64,000 nucleotides of DNA from Pseudomonas chlororaphis subsp. chlororaphis. Lineage in GTDB: Bacteria; Pseudomonadota; Gammaproteobacteria; Pseudomonadales; Pseudomonadaceae. The DNA lies in assembly GCF_003945765.1 (NCBI RefSeq), contig NZ_CP027712.1, forward strand, positions 4,588,001 through 4,652,000. Reading direction: 5' to 3'. The translations under genes were made by a program, and so were the position numbers. This document shows positions 33,372 through 41,042 of this stretch, piece after piece (position 1 is the first letter of the stretch; the number at the start of each line of letters is the position of its first letter). The notes under the pieces are model-generated. The model was not told where the DNA came from. It did not search any database and worked only from the letters and a program-made list of their open reading frames with translations.

Positions 33372-33959
33372 ATGCGAGTGTCCAAGGCTCAGGCCCAGCT
33401 AAACCGGGAGCACATCGTCGAAACGGCCTCAATCATGTTTCGCGAGCGCGGTTTTGACGGTGTCGGCGTGGCCGACTTGATGGCCGCCGCCGGTTTCACC
33501 CATGGCGGTTTCTACAAACATTTCGGTTCGAAGGCGGACCTGATGGCCGAAGCCTCGGCTAACAGCCTTGCGCAGCCACTTGCCAGCGCCGAAGAATTGA
33601 GCGTGAAGGATTTCATCGATGTGTATGTGTCCAGGGATCATCGCGACGGGCGCGCCACGGGTTGCACCATGGCGGCGTTGTGCGGTGACGCGGCGCGTCA
33701 GTCGGACGATTTGAAGTCGGCATTCGCTGAAGGCATCGAGCGCACATTGCAAACGCTCGGCGAAAAATACCCGACCGGGCCGGATGCGGCGCCGGGTGAA
33801 GCGCGGGTGAAAATGATCGACCTGCTGGCCCGCGCGGTCGGGGCGATCATCTTGTCGCGTGCCTGTCCTGACGACTCGGCGCTGGCCGATGAGATTCTGG
33901 CGGTGTGTCACGCGCAAATGACCGAATCATTATCTAGCCAATCGCAGACTCAGTCGTAG
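33372..33959 (+). CDS. TetR/AcrR-family repressor
   Basis: 195 residues. The helix-turn-helix is in NREHIVETASIMFRERGFDG, VGVADLMAAAGFTHGGFYKH and FGSKADLMAEA, the typical TetR pattern. Divergent from the old yellow enzyme operon; the 147-base gap contains two GTCAAC direct repeats around 33296-33321 that may be part of the operator. Cys in GCTMAALCGD and SRACPDD could sense electrophiles, as in NemR, though this is only inference. Confidence 0.88.
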   Translation: MRVSKAQAQLNREHIVETASIMFRERGFDGVGVADLMAAAGFTHGGFYKHFGSKADLMAEASANSLAQPLASAEELSVKDFIDVYVSRDHRDGRATGCTMAALCGDAARQSDDLKSAFAEGIERTLQTLGEKYPTGPDAAPGEARVKMIDLLARAVGAIILSRACPDDSALADEILAVCHAQMTESLSSQSQTQS

Positions 33960-33988
33960 AGCAGATAGATGGATGTTGCACAAAGCGT

Positions 33989-34323
33989 GCTGACTGGAAT
34001 GACCAAAGCGGAGAGTACTGGGTCGCCAACCAGGCCCGGCTCGACGCCATGTTTGCGGTGTTCGGCCAGGCCGCGATAGAAACCGCCGCGCCCGCGACGG
34101 GTGAGCGCGTGCTGGACGTCCTGACAGCGGCCGGCTTTACCGATATCGCTATCGTGCCCTTCGATGTTTCCATCCCGTTCGGCGAGGGCAGGACGCGACG
34201 ATCGACGACGCGGTGAAGCGTGGCGTTCGGTTGCTTGAAACGCTCGATGACTGCCGCACGGTTGCCCGCGCGAAGTGTGATCGTTTAGTAACGCTCAACC
34301 AATGCGGGTGCCAGGCCCAGTAA
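33989..34323 (+). pseudogene. Fragmented methyltransferase-like pseudogene
   Basis: One frame reads ADWNDQSGEYWVANQARLDA, MFAVFGQAAI and GERVLDV, the start of a SAM methyltransferase, then jumps straight to LTAAGFTDIAIVPFDVSIPF, which belongs near the end of such proteins. The catalytic middle is deleted. A stop follows at 34214, and a shifted frame (DATIDDAVKRGVRLLETLDD) continues to 34323. There is no start codon in frame. Clear gene decay directly after the TetR gene. Confidence 0.7.
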
Positions 34324-34415
34324 TCTTCTCTGGGGGCGTTGCCTGCATCGATGCGGTAAGCAGCAGGAAGGAAAGCCTGGATACGCTTCCAGGCAGCTTG
34401 TTCTGTATAGCTCAT
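34310..34415 (-). pseudogene. N-terminal gene fragment, possible hydrolase
   Basis: The ATG at 34415 has AGAGG upstream and encodes MSYTEQAAWKRIQAFLPAAY then RIDAGNAPREDYWAW before sequence character is lost. It has the look of the start of an alpha/beta hydrolase (WxW then a missing HxxG region), but the identification is weak. It lies 34 bases after the reductase gene at 34449-35510, so it was probably the third gene of that operon before truncation. Confidence 0.5.
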
Positions 34416-34448
34416 CGGAACCTCTACGATCGCGTTGGCGCTATGCAC

Positions 34449-35510
34449 TCAATCCGAGAAATGGGTGCGTACTTCAACACCAGGACGGCTGGCAATCATC
34501 TCGTGCCCCATCAGGATTGAGGGTGTGAAATACCCCGCCTGGCTGGTCGCGTTCAGGCAATGTTGAGTCAGGGTCAATGCCGTATCTACGGTGAGTGCAT
34601 AGACATTGGGTGCCGAGATGGTCGCTGACACGCGCTTGCCCGAAGCGCTGACGGCCTCGCCCCAGAACTCGCTGCGCTGGTTCTCCCGGGCCTCGGCGTC
34701 CGGCCCGCCACCGAACAGGCGCACGGCCAGGCGGTCGAGCCACTTTTGCGCCCATGCGGTGGCCATCAGGCCGCGGAACGGACTGCTGATACGCATCAGC
34801 AGTCCCAGCGCCAGCGGCAAGGCGGTGTACACCATCCCGTTCGGTACGCCAGTAGAAATACCGGAGGTGTAGACATCTCCCCAGGGAATGGTCACCGACC
34901 AACGGGCGCCTCCGGGAAAGCGAATGCGGCGCAAGCAGTGACCGTTGCCTACCGCTTGCAAGGCATGATCGCGGCGGATCAGCCCGCCTTCCTTGGCGCT
35001 CTCGACTATGGTTCGCGCCGTACCTACGCTGGGGCGCGTGCCGAAGGAGAAGGCCAGGTCGATGGTCTGCGCATCGGGCAACTGGTGCTTGAGCATGGCA
35101 GCCAGACAATCCGTCGGCACGATATCGAACCCAGCTCCCGGGCACAGGATGATGCCTGCTTTTTCCGCCTCGGCGTCCTTCGCATAACACATCTGGAACA
35201 CCGGGATTTCGCCGCTGATGTCGATGTAGTGCGCGCGCGCATTCAGGCAGGCCTCGACCCAGGCCTGCGCCGTCGACGAAAACGGCCCGGCGCAATTCAG
35301 GACTGCGGACATACCCGCTACGTTGGCCTGCGCCAGGGCGACATCAAAGGCGCGGTATTCCAGCCCCAGCTCCTTGGCCAGCGGCAATAGCTTCCAGGCC
35401 GAGCGCCCGGCGAGAACAGGCCGCATACCGCGACGCACCGCTTCACGAGCCATCAACTCGCCAGTGTAGCCATAGGCGCCGTAGATCATCCATTGCTGTG
35501 TTGAACTCAT
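34449..35510 (-). CDS. Saccharopine dehydrogenase-like / trans-enoyl reductase-type oxidoreductase
   Basis: 353 residues. The N-terminal Rossmann fold has WMIYGAYGYTGELMAREAVR and LNCAGPFSSTAQAWVEACLN, followed by HYIDISGEIP and PGAGFDIVPTDCLAAMLKHQ, all typical of the saccharopine-dehydrogenase-like NAD(P)-binding family that includes mycobacterial trans-acting enoyl reductases. Substrate unknown. It is 53 bases downstream of the monooxygenase gene and likely co-transcribed. Confidence 0.85.
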   Translation of the reverse strand: MSSTQQWMIYGAYGYTGELMAREAVRRGMRPVLAGRSAWKLLPLAKELGLEYRAFDVALAQANVAGMSAVLNCAGPFSSTAQAWVEACLNARAHYIDISGEIPVFQMCYAKDAEAEKAGIILCPGAGFDIVPTDCLAAMLKHQLPDAQTIDLAFSFGTRPSVGTARTIVESAKEGGLIRRDHALQAVGNGHCLRRIRFPGGARWSVTIPWGDVYTSGISTGVPNGMVYTALPLALGLLMRISSPFRGLMATAWAQKWLDRLAVRLFGGGPDAEARENQRSEFWGEAVSASGKRVSATISAPNVYALTVDTALTLTQHCLNATSQAGYFTPSILMGHEMIASRPGVEVRTHFSD

Positions 35511-35563
35511 TTGCTACTCCTGAAGATACGATGGAAAGGGCCAGCTGTGCAGGGCTTCCGCGC

Positions 35564-37024
35564 TCATACTTCCCGCGACCATTCGAGGCCGGAGTCATCC
35601 ACGGGACGCCGGTACATGACTTGATCGAGCTCGAAATGGTTCAGGACCCGCCAGGGGCCACTGCGCCCCTGCCGAGGCAAGAATGCACCGCCGCGCTGCA
35701 CGTAGCCCGCCTGCAGAGAGCCGAACACGCTTTCGGCCTGGATCTCTCCCGTGGGGGCTCGCGGCGTGACGATGGACAGCTTGCGCCTGCTCATTTCATT
35801 CAGAACACGGCAGGCGAACTCGGCCGCCATGTCGATCTTCAGCGTCCAGGCGATGTTGGTGTAGCCAAACAGATAGGCGAAGTTCGGGATGTCCTGCACC
35901 AGCACCCCTTTGTAGGTCATGCGTTGGTTGACCGCCTGCTCTATGCCATCGATGGACAGCTTCATCCCACCCAGTGCCTGCAGGCGCAAGCCGGTCGCGG
36001 TGACGACGATGTCGGCTTCCAGTTCGCGCCCCGACTTCAGCAGTATTCCTGACTCGGTGAAGCATTCGATATGATCGGTCACTACCGAGGCTTTGCCTTC
36101 GCGTAACACCCTGAACAGGTCGCCATTGGGCACGGCGCACAGCCGCTCATCCCAGGGCATGTAGCGTGGCGTGAAGTGCTCCATGTCGAAGTCCGGACCC
36201 AGTTGCTTGCGCACCAAGGCCAACAACAGCCAGCGAGTTAGCCTTGGGAAGCGGCGGGAGAACTTGTAGCCAGTTCGTTGCAGCAGGATGTTGCGCTTGC
36301 GAGACAGTTGGTAAACCCAACTATCGGGCAGATAGCGCCGCAAGACTGTGGCCAGCTTGTCGACCTCCGGCATCGAATACACGTAGCTGGGCGAACGTTG
36401 CAGCATGGTGATGTGCGCGGTGTCATTGGCCATCGCGGGGAGCAGGGTAACCGCCGTAGCGCCACTACCGATCACCACGACACGCTTGCCTCGGTAGTCC
36501 AGGCTCTCAGGCCAGTGTTGCGGGTGAATGCACTGGCCCTTGTAGGATTCGATACCCGGGAAATTGGGCAGATAGCCCTGGTCATGGTCGTAGTAGCCGG
36601 TGGCCGAAACAAGGAAATTGCAGGTCAGGATACGCGCCTCACCACTGTCTTCCTGCAAGGCTTCAACTACCCAGCAACCTTTGGCAGTGGACCAGTCGGC
36701 AGAGAGAATGCGCATGCCGAACTGGATGTGCTTGTCCACGCCTGCCGCTTTGGCCGTCTCATTCACGTAGTCCCGGATCGACGGGCCATCAGGCAGAACT
36801 CGGCGACCCGTCCAGGGCCGGAAGCGGAAGCCTAAACTCATCATGTCCGAGTCAGAGCGGATGCCGGGATAACGGAATAGATCCCAGGTACCTCCGATGG
36901 CGTTGCGCCGTTCGAGGATGGAAAAGCATTTGCCGGGGCACTCACGGATCAGCTGGCAGGCCATGCTGATACCAGAAATGCCGGCGCCGATTATCAGAAC
37001 ATCGAAATGCTGAGCGTTTGCCAT
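35564..37024 (-). CDS. Flavin-containing / Baeyer-Villiger-like monooxygenase
   Basis: 486 residues. The FAD motif GAGISG is at 13-18, followed by GGTWDLFRYPGIRSDSD. YKGQCIHPQHWP (about 170) fits the Baeyer-Villiger fingerprint x-G-x3-H-x3-W-P, with Tyr for the usual first Phe. The NADPH motif is VVVIGSGATAVTLLPAMAND. It probably inserts oxygen into a ketone or oxidises a long or cyclic substrate. Divergent from the AraC gene at 37122 and first in the operon with the reductase and a truncated third gene. Confidence 0.88.
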   Translation of the reverse strand: MANAQHFDVLIIGAGISGISMACQLIRECPGKCFSILERRNAIGGTWDLFRYPGIRSDSDMMSLGFRFRPWTGRRVLPDGPSIRDYVNETAKAAGVDKHIQFGMRILSADWSTAKGCWVVEALQEDSGEARILTCNFLVSATGYYDHDQGYLPNFPGIESYKGQCIHPQHWPESLDYRGKRVVVIGSGATAVTLLPAMANDTAHITMLQRSPSYVYSMPEVDKLATVLRRYLPDSWVYQLSRKRNILLQRTGYKFSRRFPRLTRWLLLALVRKQLGPDFDMEHFTPRYMPWDERLCAVPNGDLFRVLREGKASVVTDHIECFTESGILLKSGRELEADIVVTATGLRLQALGGMKLSIDGIEQAVNQRMTYKGVLVQDIPNFAYLFGYTNIAWTLKIDMAAEFACRVLNEMSRRKLSIVTPRAPTGEIQAESVFGSLQAGYVQRGGAFLPRQGRSGPWRVLNHFELDQVMYRRPVDDSGLEWSREV

Positions 37025-37121
37025 CGAACTCTCCCGGAAGTACTGCTTGTCCGGGAGGACTATCTACTCTAAATCAACACGCTTCTTGACGTTACGGGAC
37101 ATTGTTTTTACCTTACAGGCC

Positions 37122-38135
37122 ATGACGACCATGGTTCGCGCGAGTGGGATTTCAGGCTATATCGCGGTGATGCGAGAGCTCGGCATTGATCCCGCGCCTC
37201 TGCTGCTGCAGCACCATATCAATCCCGCAGTCCTGCAGGACGACGACGCGCTGCTGTCCCTCAGGGCCGTGACACACCTGCTGGAAGCCAGCAATGAAGC
37301 ATCTGGCTGCCCGGATCTGGGGCTGCGAATTGCCCAGGAGCAGCATATTGGCACCCTTGGGCCCTTGGGGGTTGTGATCCAGAATGCCGAGACGGTCTAT
37401 GACGCACTGCAACTCACCTCCCGCTACCTCTTCACCCACAGTCCAGGGTTGGCAGTGACCAGTAATCCTGTCAGCCCACTGGTCGAGGGTGCTTTCGAGC
37501 TTGCCGTGGAAATCCAGCTGTCAGGTCGCCCCAGCCAGCGCCAGAACATCGATCTGTGTCTGGGAACCAGTCACCGCATTGCCCAGTTCGTCATGGGGTC
37601 GCAGTACAGGCTCAAGCTCGTCACCCTGCCGCACGCGCCGAGTGCCCCGCTGAGCAGCTATCGTCGGTTCTTCAATGCGCCGGTCATCGCCGAGCAAGAG
37701 AGGGCTGCGCTGCATCTGGATGCGGCGGTACTGCACGGCAAGATCCAGGGAAGCAACCCGGCACTGCGGCAGATCACCGAAGACTATTTGTCCCGCCACT
37801 TTCGCATGCCCGGGGACATCGTCAGCGTCCGTGTCCGCCAAGCCCTCAAGCGGATGCTTGGCACTACTTACACCAGCAAGTCCGATATCGCAGCGATGCT
37901 GGCGCTTCATCCACGCACCCTACACCGCCGACTGCAAGCCGAGGGCACGCACTTCGAGGCCATCAAGGAGAGTGTCCGGCAGGAGCTGGCGCTGCAGTAC
38001 CTGCGAGAAACCAGGGTGCCCTTGAGCCAGATTGCCGACATTCTCGGGTATCCAGAACAGTCGGCGTTTACCCGCTCCTGCAAACGCTGGTTCGGACAAA
38101 CACCGTCGTCATTTCGTCGGGAGCCTACTTGTTGA
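37122..38135 (+). CDS. AraC-family transcriptional regulator
   Basis: 337 residues from the ATG at 37122; the frame is open from a TTG at 37047, but that lies in the divergent promoter. The N-terminal domain (MRELGIDPAPLLLQHHINPA, EASGCPDLGLRIAQEQHIGT) is the arabinose-binding-domain type found in OruR-like regulators. The C-terminal HTH pair is SDIAAMLALHPRTLHRRLQA and PLSQIADILGYPEQSAFTRS. Probably activates the monooxygenase operon in response to its substrate. Confidence 0.9.
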   Translation: MTTMVRASGISGYIAVMRELGIDPAPLLLQHHINPAVLQDDDALLSLRAVTHLLEASNEASGCPDLGLRIAQEQHIGTLGPLGVVIQNAETVYDALQLTSRYLFTHSPGLAVTSNPVSPLVEGAFELAVEIQLSGRPSQRQNIDLCLGTSHRIAQFVMGSQYRLKLVTLPHAPSAPLSSYRRFFNAPVIAEQERAALHLDAAVLHGKIQGSNPALRQITEDYLSRHFRMPGDIVSVRVRQALKRMLGTTYTSKSDIAAMLALHPRTLHRRLQAEGTHFEAIKESVRQELALQYLRETRVPLSQIADILGYPEQSAFTRSCKRWFGQTPSSFRREPTC

Positions 38136-38258
38136 TGGGTAGGGTTCAGAACGACCGCTTCTGGCCGTTCTCTGCTGGTCATGGTTAAAGCGCGTGTTGA
38201 TCACACTCGAAGAAATCACTGGCCAGGGAGAATGCGAGTGGCCAGGTCGAATGCAAAC

Positions 38259-38288
38259 GGGTGGGCAAGTCCGTGTAATTACCCACCC
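38259..38288 (-). terminator. Possible terminator after the PAAR gene
   Basis: GGGTGGG and CCCACCC pair across a 16-base loop, 10-40 bases past the PAAR stop on the minus strand. No T-run, so only a candidate end for the T6SS transcript. Confidence 0.4.
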
Positions 38289-38297
38289 TCTACCTGA

Positions 38298-38558
38298 CTA
38301 ACTCCCGGCGTCGCCTTTGGGCCCACTGGCGATCAGGCTGGCGCCACAGGCGGTTTTCATTCCATGGAGCGCCACGGGAACACCGCCGACATCCAGCAAG
38401 GCGCTGCCCTCGGCAATAGGGAACACACCTTTGCATAGAGGGCAGGTGACCTTGTGCCCGACCCCGGCCATGGGTTTGCCATTCAGGTCGGTCTGGTTGA
38501 ACGCTTCGATCACGGTTCCACCGTGACTGGTGGAATCGCCGAGTCGGATGATGTCCAT
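38298..38558 (-). CDS. PAAR-domain T6SS spike-tip protein
   Basis: 86 residues, the size of a stand-alone PAAR protein. MDIIRLGDSTSHGGTVIEAF, GKPMAGVGHKVTCPLCKGVF, LLDVGGVPVALHGMKTACGA and SLIASG match the PAAR repeats with zinc-binding His and Cys. It caps a VgrG trimer and would sharpen the spike carrying Tle4. AAAAGGAG lies upstream. Last gene of the cluster, after the second tli4. Confidence 0.9.
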   Translation of the reverse strand: MDIIRLGDSTSHGGTVIEAFNQTDLNGKPMAGVGHKVTCPLCKGVFPIAEGSALLDVGGVPVALHGMKTACGASLIASGPKGDAGS

Positions 38559-38630
38559 ATCTGCTCCTTTTCCGTTGTACTCACAAAAACTCCTCCCTCC
38601 TGGGCCTTGCGCCCTCCGAAGGACAAATAT

Positions 38631-39659
38631 TCAGGAACCTGCTGTATTACCGTCACGCGAAGACACCGGGCGCAGGCGGACGGAGCTGATGATGGTGTCC
38701 CAGAACGCCAGCGCTTCTTTGTCTGATTTGAATGGCGGCGCTGGCAGCCTGCCGTTGCTGTCGGGGCTACGTTGAAGCACGCCGAGCGCGGCGGAGATAT
38801 TGGGTTCGGTGATCGAGCCATCCTTGCCCTGGGCTTCCCAGGCGAAGGTATAGATGCGCTGCCCCTTGTCAGTACTGACCAACAGGTATTCGTCGGCCGG
38901 AACCGGTCCACCACGCGCCCTTTTGCGCAGGGTCTCGATCCCCAGCACCATCCTGGCGGCACCTGCGAGGAAACCACTCACCCGATCCAGCAGACGGTTC
39001 TCTTCTGCTCCGGTGCTGGAGGTGAATTCGAAGTGGGCGCCGGGATGATCCGGGAAAGTCACGCCGATATCGAAACGTTCGCTCTGGAAACTGTTGCCTG
39101 CGATATAGGCACGATCAATGCAAAATCCGGGCTCGGAAGGAACTTCATTAGGCTCACGGGAGCGAAGACTACGGGCTAGAAGGGTAGAAAGCTCTATGGC
39201 GCGAGGCTCTCTATCTGCCGACACATTTCCTTTCCATCTATAAGCACGCCATGTTGGGTGAGAAACAACGTAGGTATCTAGAAGATATACCTTAGAAGCG
39301 ACTTCCGAAGACCAAGATAACAATCCAGATGCACCTGCACCAAAATCCAACCGGCGAAGAAACATACTGCCCTTCGAGTCATGTTGTTGGCTTTTTAATT
39401 CCTGCTCACTCTGATTGATTTTGGTGGCCAAGGCCGCAGGCGTTTCGTCGAGAGCCTCAATATTGTCACCCCACAGGTAGTAACCCGCTCTGACTTCCGC
39501 TTGGGGCGGCAAATCGATCAGGTATCTGCCAAAGCAATGGGTGATCCATCCGCTCTTGTCCATGACTGGGTCCCGAGAAGAAGAAAATAATGTGCAACTG
39601 GTTATCCCGGTCAGGGCAACGATGCCAAGAACAGTGAGGAACTGATGGGCACGCATCAT
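38631..39659 (-). CDS. tli4: Tli4-family T6SS lipase immunity lipoprotein, copy B
   Basis: 342 residues. MMRAHQFLTVLGIVALTGIT-SC is a lipoprotein signal with Cys22 near the lipobox, so the mature protein faces the periplasm, where a Tle4 phospholipase would act. FGRYLIDLPPQAEVRAGYYL and the C-terminal QGKDGSITEPNISAALGVLQ region are typical of Tli4. It is a paralogue of the gene at 39903: the C-terminal half is nearly the same, while residues about 90-165 differ strongly. The start overlaps the stop of a small ORF (ATGA). Confidence 0.85.
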   Translation of the reverse strand: MMRAHQFLTVLGIVALTGITSCTLFSSSRDPVMDKSGWITHCFGRYLIDLPPQAEVRAGYYLWGDNIEALDETPAALATKINQSEQELKSQQHDSKGSMFLRRLDFGAGASGLLSWSSEVASKVYLLDTYVVSHPTWRAYRWKGNVSADREPRAIELSTLLARSLRSREPNEVPSEPGFCIDRAYIAGNSFQSERFDIGVTFPDHPGAHFEFTSSTGAEENRLLDRVSGFLAGAARMVLGIETLRKRARGGPVPADEYLLVSTDKGQRIYTFAWEAQGKDGSITEPNISAALGVLQRSPDSNGRLPAPPFKSDKEALAFWDTIISSVRLRPVSSRDGNTAGS

Positions 39660-39757
39660 GAATCTTCTAACTGCTGGAGGACTTCGACAATCGATGGCAA
39701 ATCTCGGTGAAACCGGCCGTTATCCCTGCGGTCCTTATCATCTCGAATGATGTTCAC
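39656..39757 (-). CDS. Small coupled ORF between the tli4 copies
   Basis: A GTG at 39757 after AAAAGGAC opens 33 codons (MNIIRDDKDRRDNGRFHRDL, PSIVEVLQQLEDS) whose stop overlaps the tli4-B start as ATGA, just as vgrG/tle4 and tle4/tli4-A overlap. Its leader (CGGAAAAGGA and flanks) and first codons (NIIR versus DIIR) resemble those of the PAAR gene at 38558, so it looks like a duplicated PAAR start followed by unrelated sequence. May be a translational coupling relic or a true microprotein. Confidence 0.4.
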   Translation of the reverse strand: MNIIRDDKDRRDNGRFHRDLPSIVEVLQQLEDS

Positions 39758-39782
39758 GTCTAGTCCTTTTCCGCTGTACCAC

Positions 39783-39833
39783 CCGACACTTCTGCCTCGG
39801 CAGGCTTTATGCCCGCCGAAGGAAAAGTGTCGG
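39783..39833 (-). other. Long hairpin upstream of the small ORF
   Basis: CCGACACTT (39783-39791) pairs exactly with AAGTGTCGG (39825-39833), and inner GCCTCGGCAGGC-type sequences extend the stem. It lies in the 145-base gap after tli4-A and could attenuate or protect the transcript between the two immunity genes. Confidence 0.55.
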
Positions 39834-39902
39834 CTGTGAAGAGTGATGATCCAGAGAGAGAAGTACCCTCTGCCCCAACGCGTACTGATGCCTACAAAGC
39901 TC

Positions 39903-41042
39903 CTACAACTCATCCATCCAGTTGTTGTTCGGCTTCAGGTCGGCCAGGAATCTCTCGATGGCGTAATCGTCATCCACGGCCTTCGTATTCCCCGTTGGGG
40001 CAGTTGGAGCGGGGCTGCCTGCGTTACTGCCACGCGGCGCAGAAGACACCGGGCGCAAGCGGATAGAGCCAATAATGGTGTCCCACAATTCCAGTGCTTC
40101 TTTGTCTGACTTGAATGGGGGTGCAGGCAGTTTGCCGCTGCTGTCAGGGCTACGCTCGAGTACGCCAAGGGCAGCTGAGATATTTGGCTCGGTGATAGAG
40201 CCGTCTTTGCCTTGAGCTTCCCAGGCGAACGTATAGATGCGCTGCCCCTTGTCGGTGCCAGCCAACAGGTATTCGTCAGCGGGAACCGGACCGCCCCGCT
40301 CCCTTTTACGCAGGGTCTCGATACCCGTAACAGCCCTGGCGGCACCAGCCAGGAAACCACCCACCCGATCCAACAGGCGATTCTCTTCGGCGCCAGTGCT
40401 GGAAGTGAATTCGAAATGAGCGCCTGGATGATTCGGGAAGGTCACGCCAATATCGAAACGTTCGCTCTGGAAGTGATTGCCTGCGATATAGCCACGATCA
40501 ATGCAAAACCCCGGCTCGCTGGGAATTTCACTGGGTTCGCGAGAGCGAAGATCGCGTACCAGGTTCTTCGCGACCTCAATGCCACGAGGCTCGCGATCTG
40601 GCTCCATCTCAATCCTCCAGTAATAAGGCTGCCACACAGGTTCTGAAACAGCATAAGCGTACAGGTAATACGACTCGATGCTGGCATCGGAAGCCCAAGA
40701 CAGTATCCCGGTTGAGCCTTTGCCCAGATCATACCGGCGCACAAACATGCTTCCCTTCGTATCATGCTGCTGCCGTTTAAGCTCCTGCTCGTGCTGATCG
40801 ATCCTGGACGTGAATGCAGCGAGATCGTCCTTTAGTGGCTCAATAACCTGCCCACGCAAGTAATACCCCGCTCTGATTTCCGCTTGGGGCGGCAAATCGA
40901 TTAGAAATCTGCCATAGCAATGGGTGATCCATCCGGTCTTGTCCATGGAAGGGTTCCGAGAAGAGGAGAATGATGTGCAATTGGTGATACTGGTCAAGGC
41001 GACCATGCCAAGAACAGCGAAGAACTGACGCCGGCGCATCAT
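39903..41042 (-). CDS. tli4: Tli4-family T6SS lipase immunity lipoprotein, copy A
   Basis: 379 residues. MMRRRQFFAVLGMVALTSIT then NCTSF gives a lipoprotein-like signal. The Tli4 body is as in copy B (FLIDLPPQAEIRAGYYLRGQ, FNHPGAHFEF-type NHPGAHFEFTSSTGAEENRL), with a distinct middle and a 35-residue acidic C-terminal tail (VDDDYAIERFLADL, NNNWMDEL) that copy B lacks. Its start overlaps the tle4 stop by four bases (ATGA), so it is the cognate immunity gene for the adjacent Tle4. Confidence 0.87.
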   Translation of the reverse strand: MMRRRQFFAVLGMVALTSITNCTSFSSSRNPSMDKTGWITHCYGRFLIDLPPQAEIRAGYYLRGQVIEPLKDDLAAFTSRIDQHEQELKRQQHDTKGSMFVRRYDLGKGSTGILSWASDASIESYYLYAYAVSEPVWQPYYWRIEMEPDREPRGIEVAKNLVRDLRSREPSEIPSEPGFCIDRGYIAGNHFQSERFDIGVTFPNHPGAHFEFTSSTGAEENRLLDRVGGFLAGAARAVTGIETLRKRERGGPVPADEYLLAGTDKGQRIYTFAWEAQGKDGSITEPNISAALGVLERSPDSSGKLPAPPFKSDKEALELWDTIIGSIRLRPVSSAPRGSNAGSPAPTAPTGNTKAVDDDYAIERFLADLKPNNNWMDEL

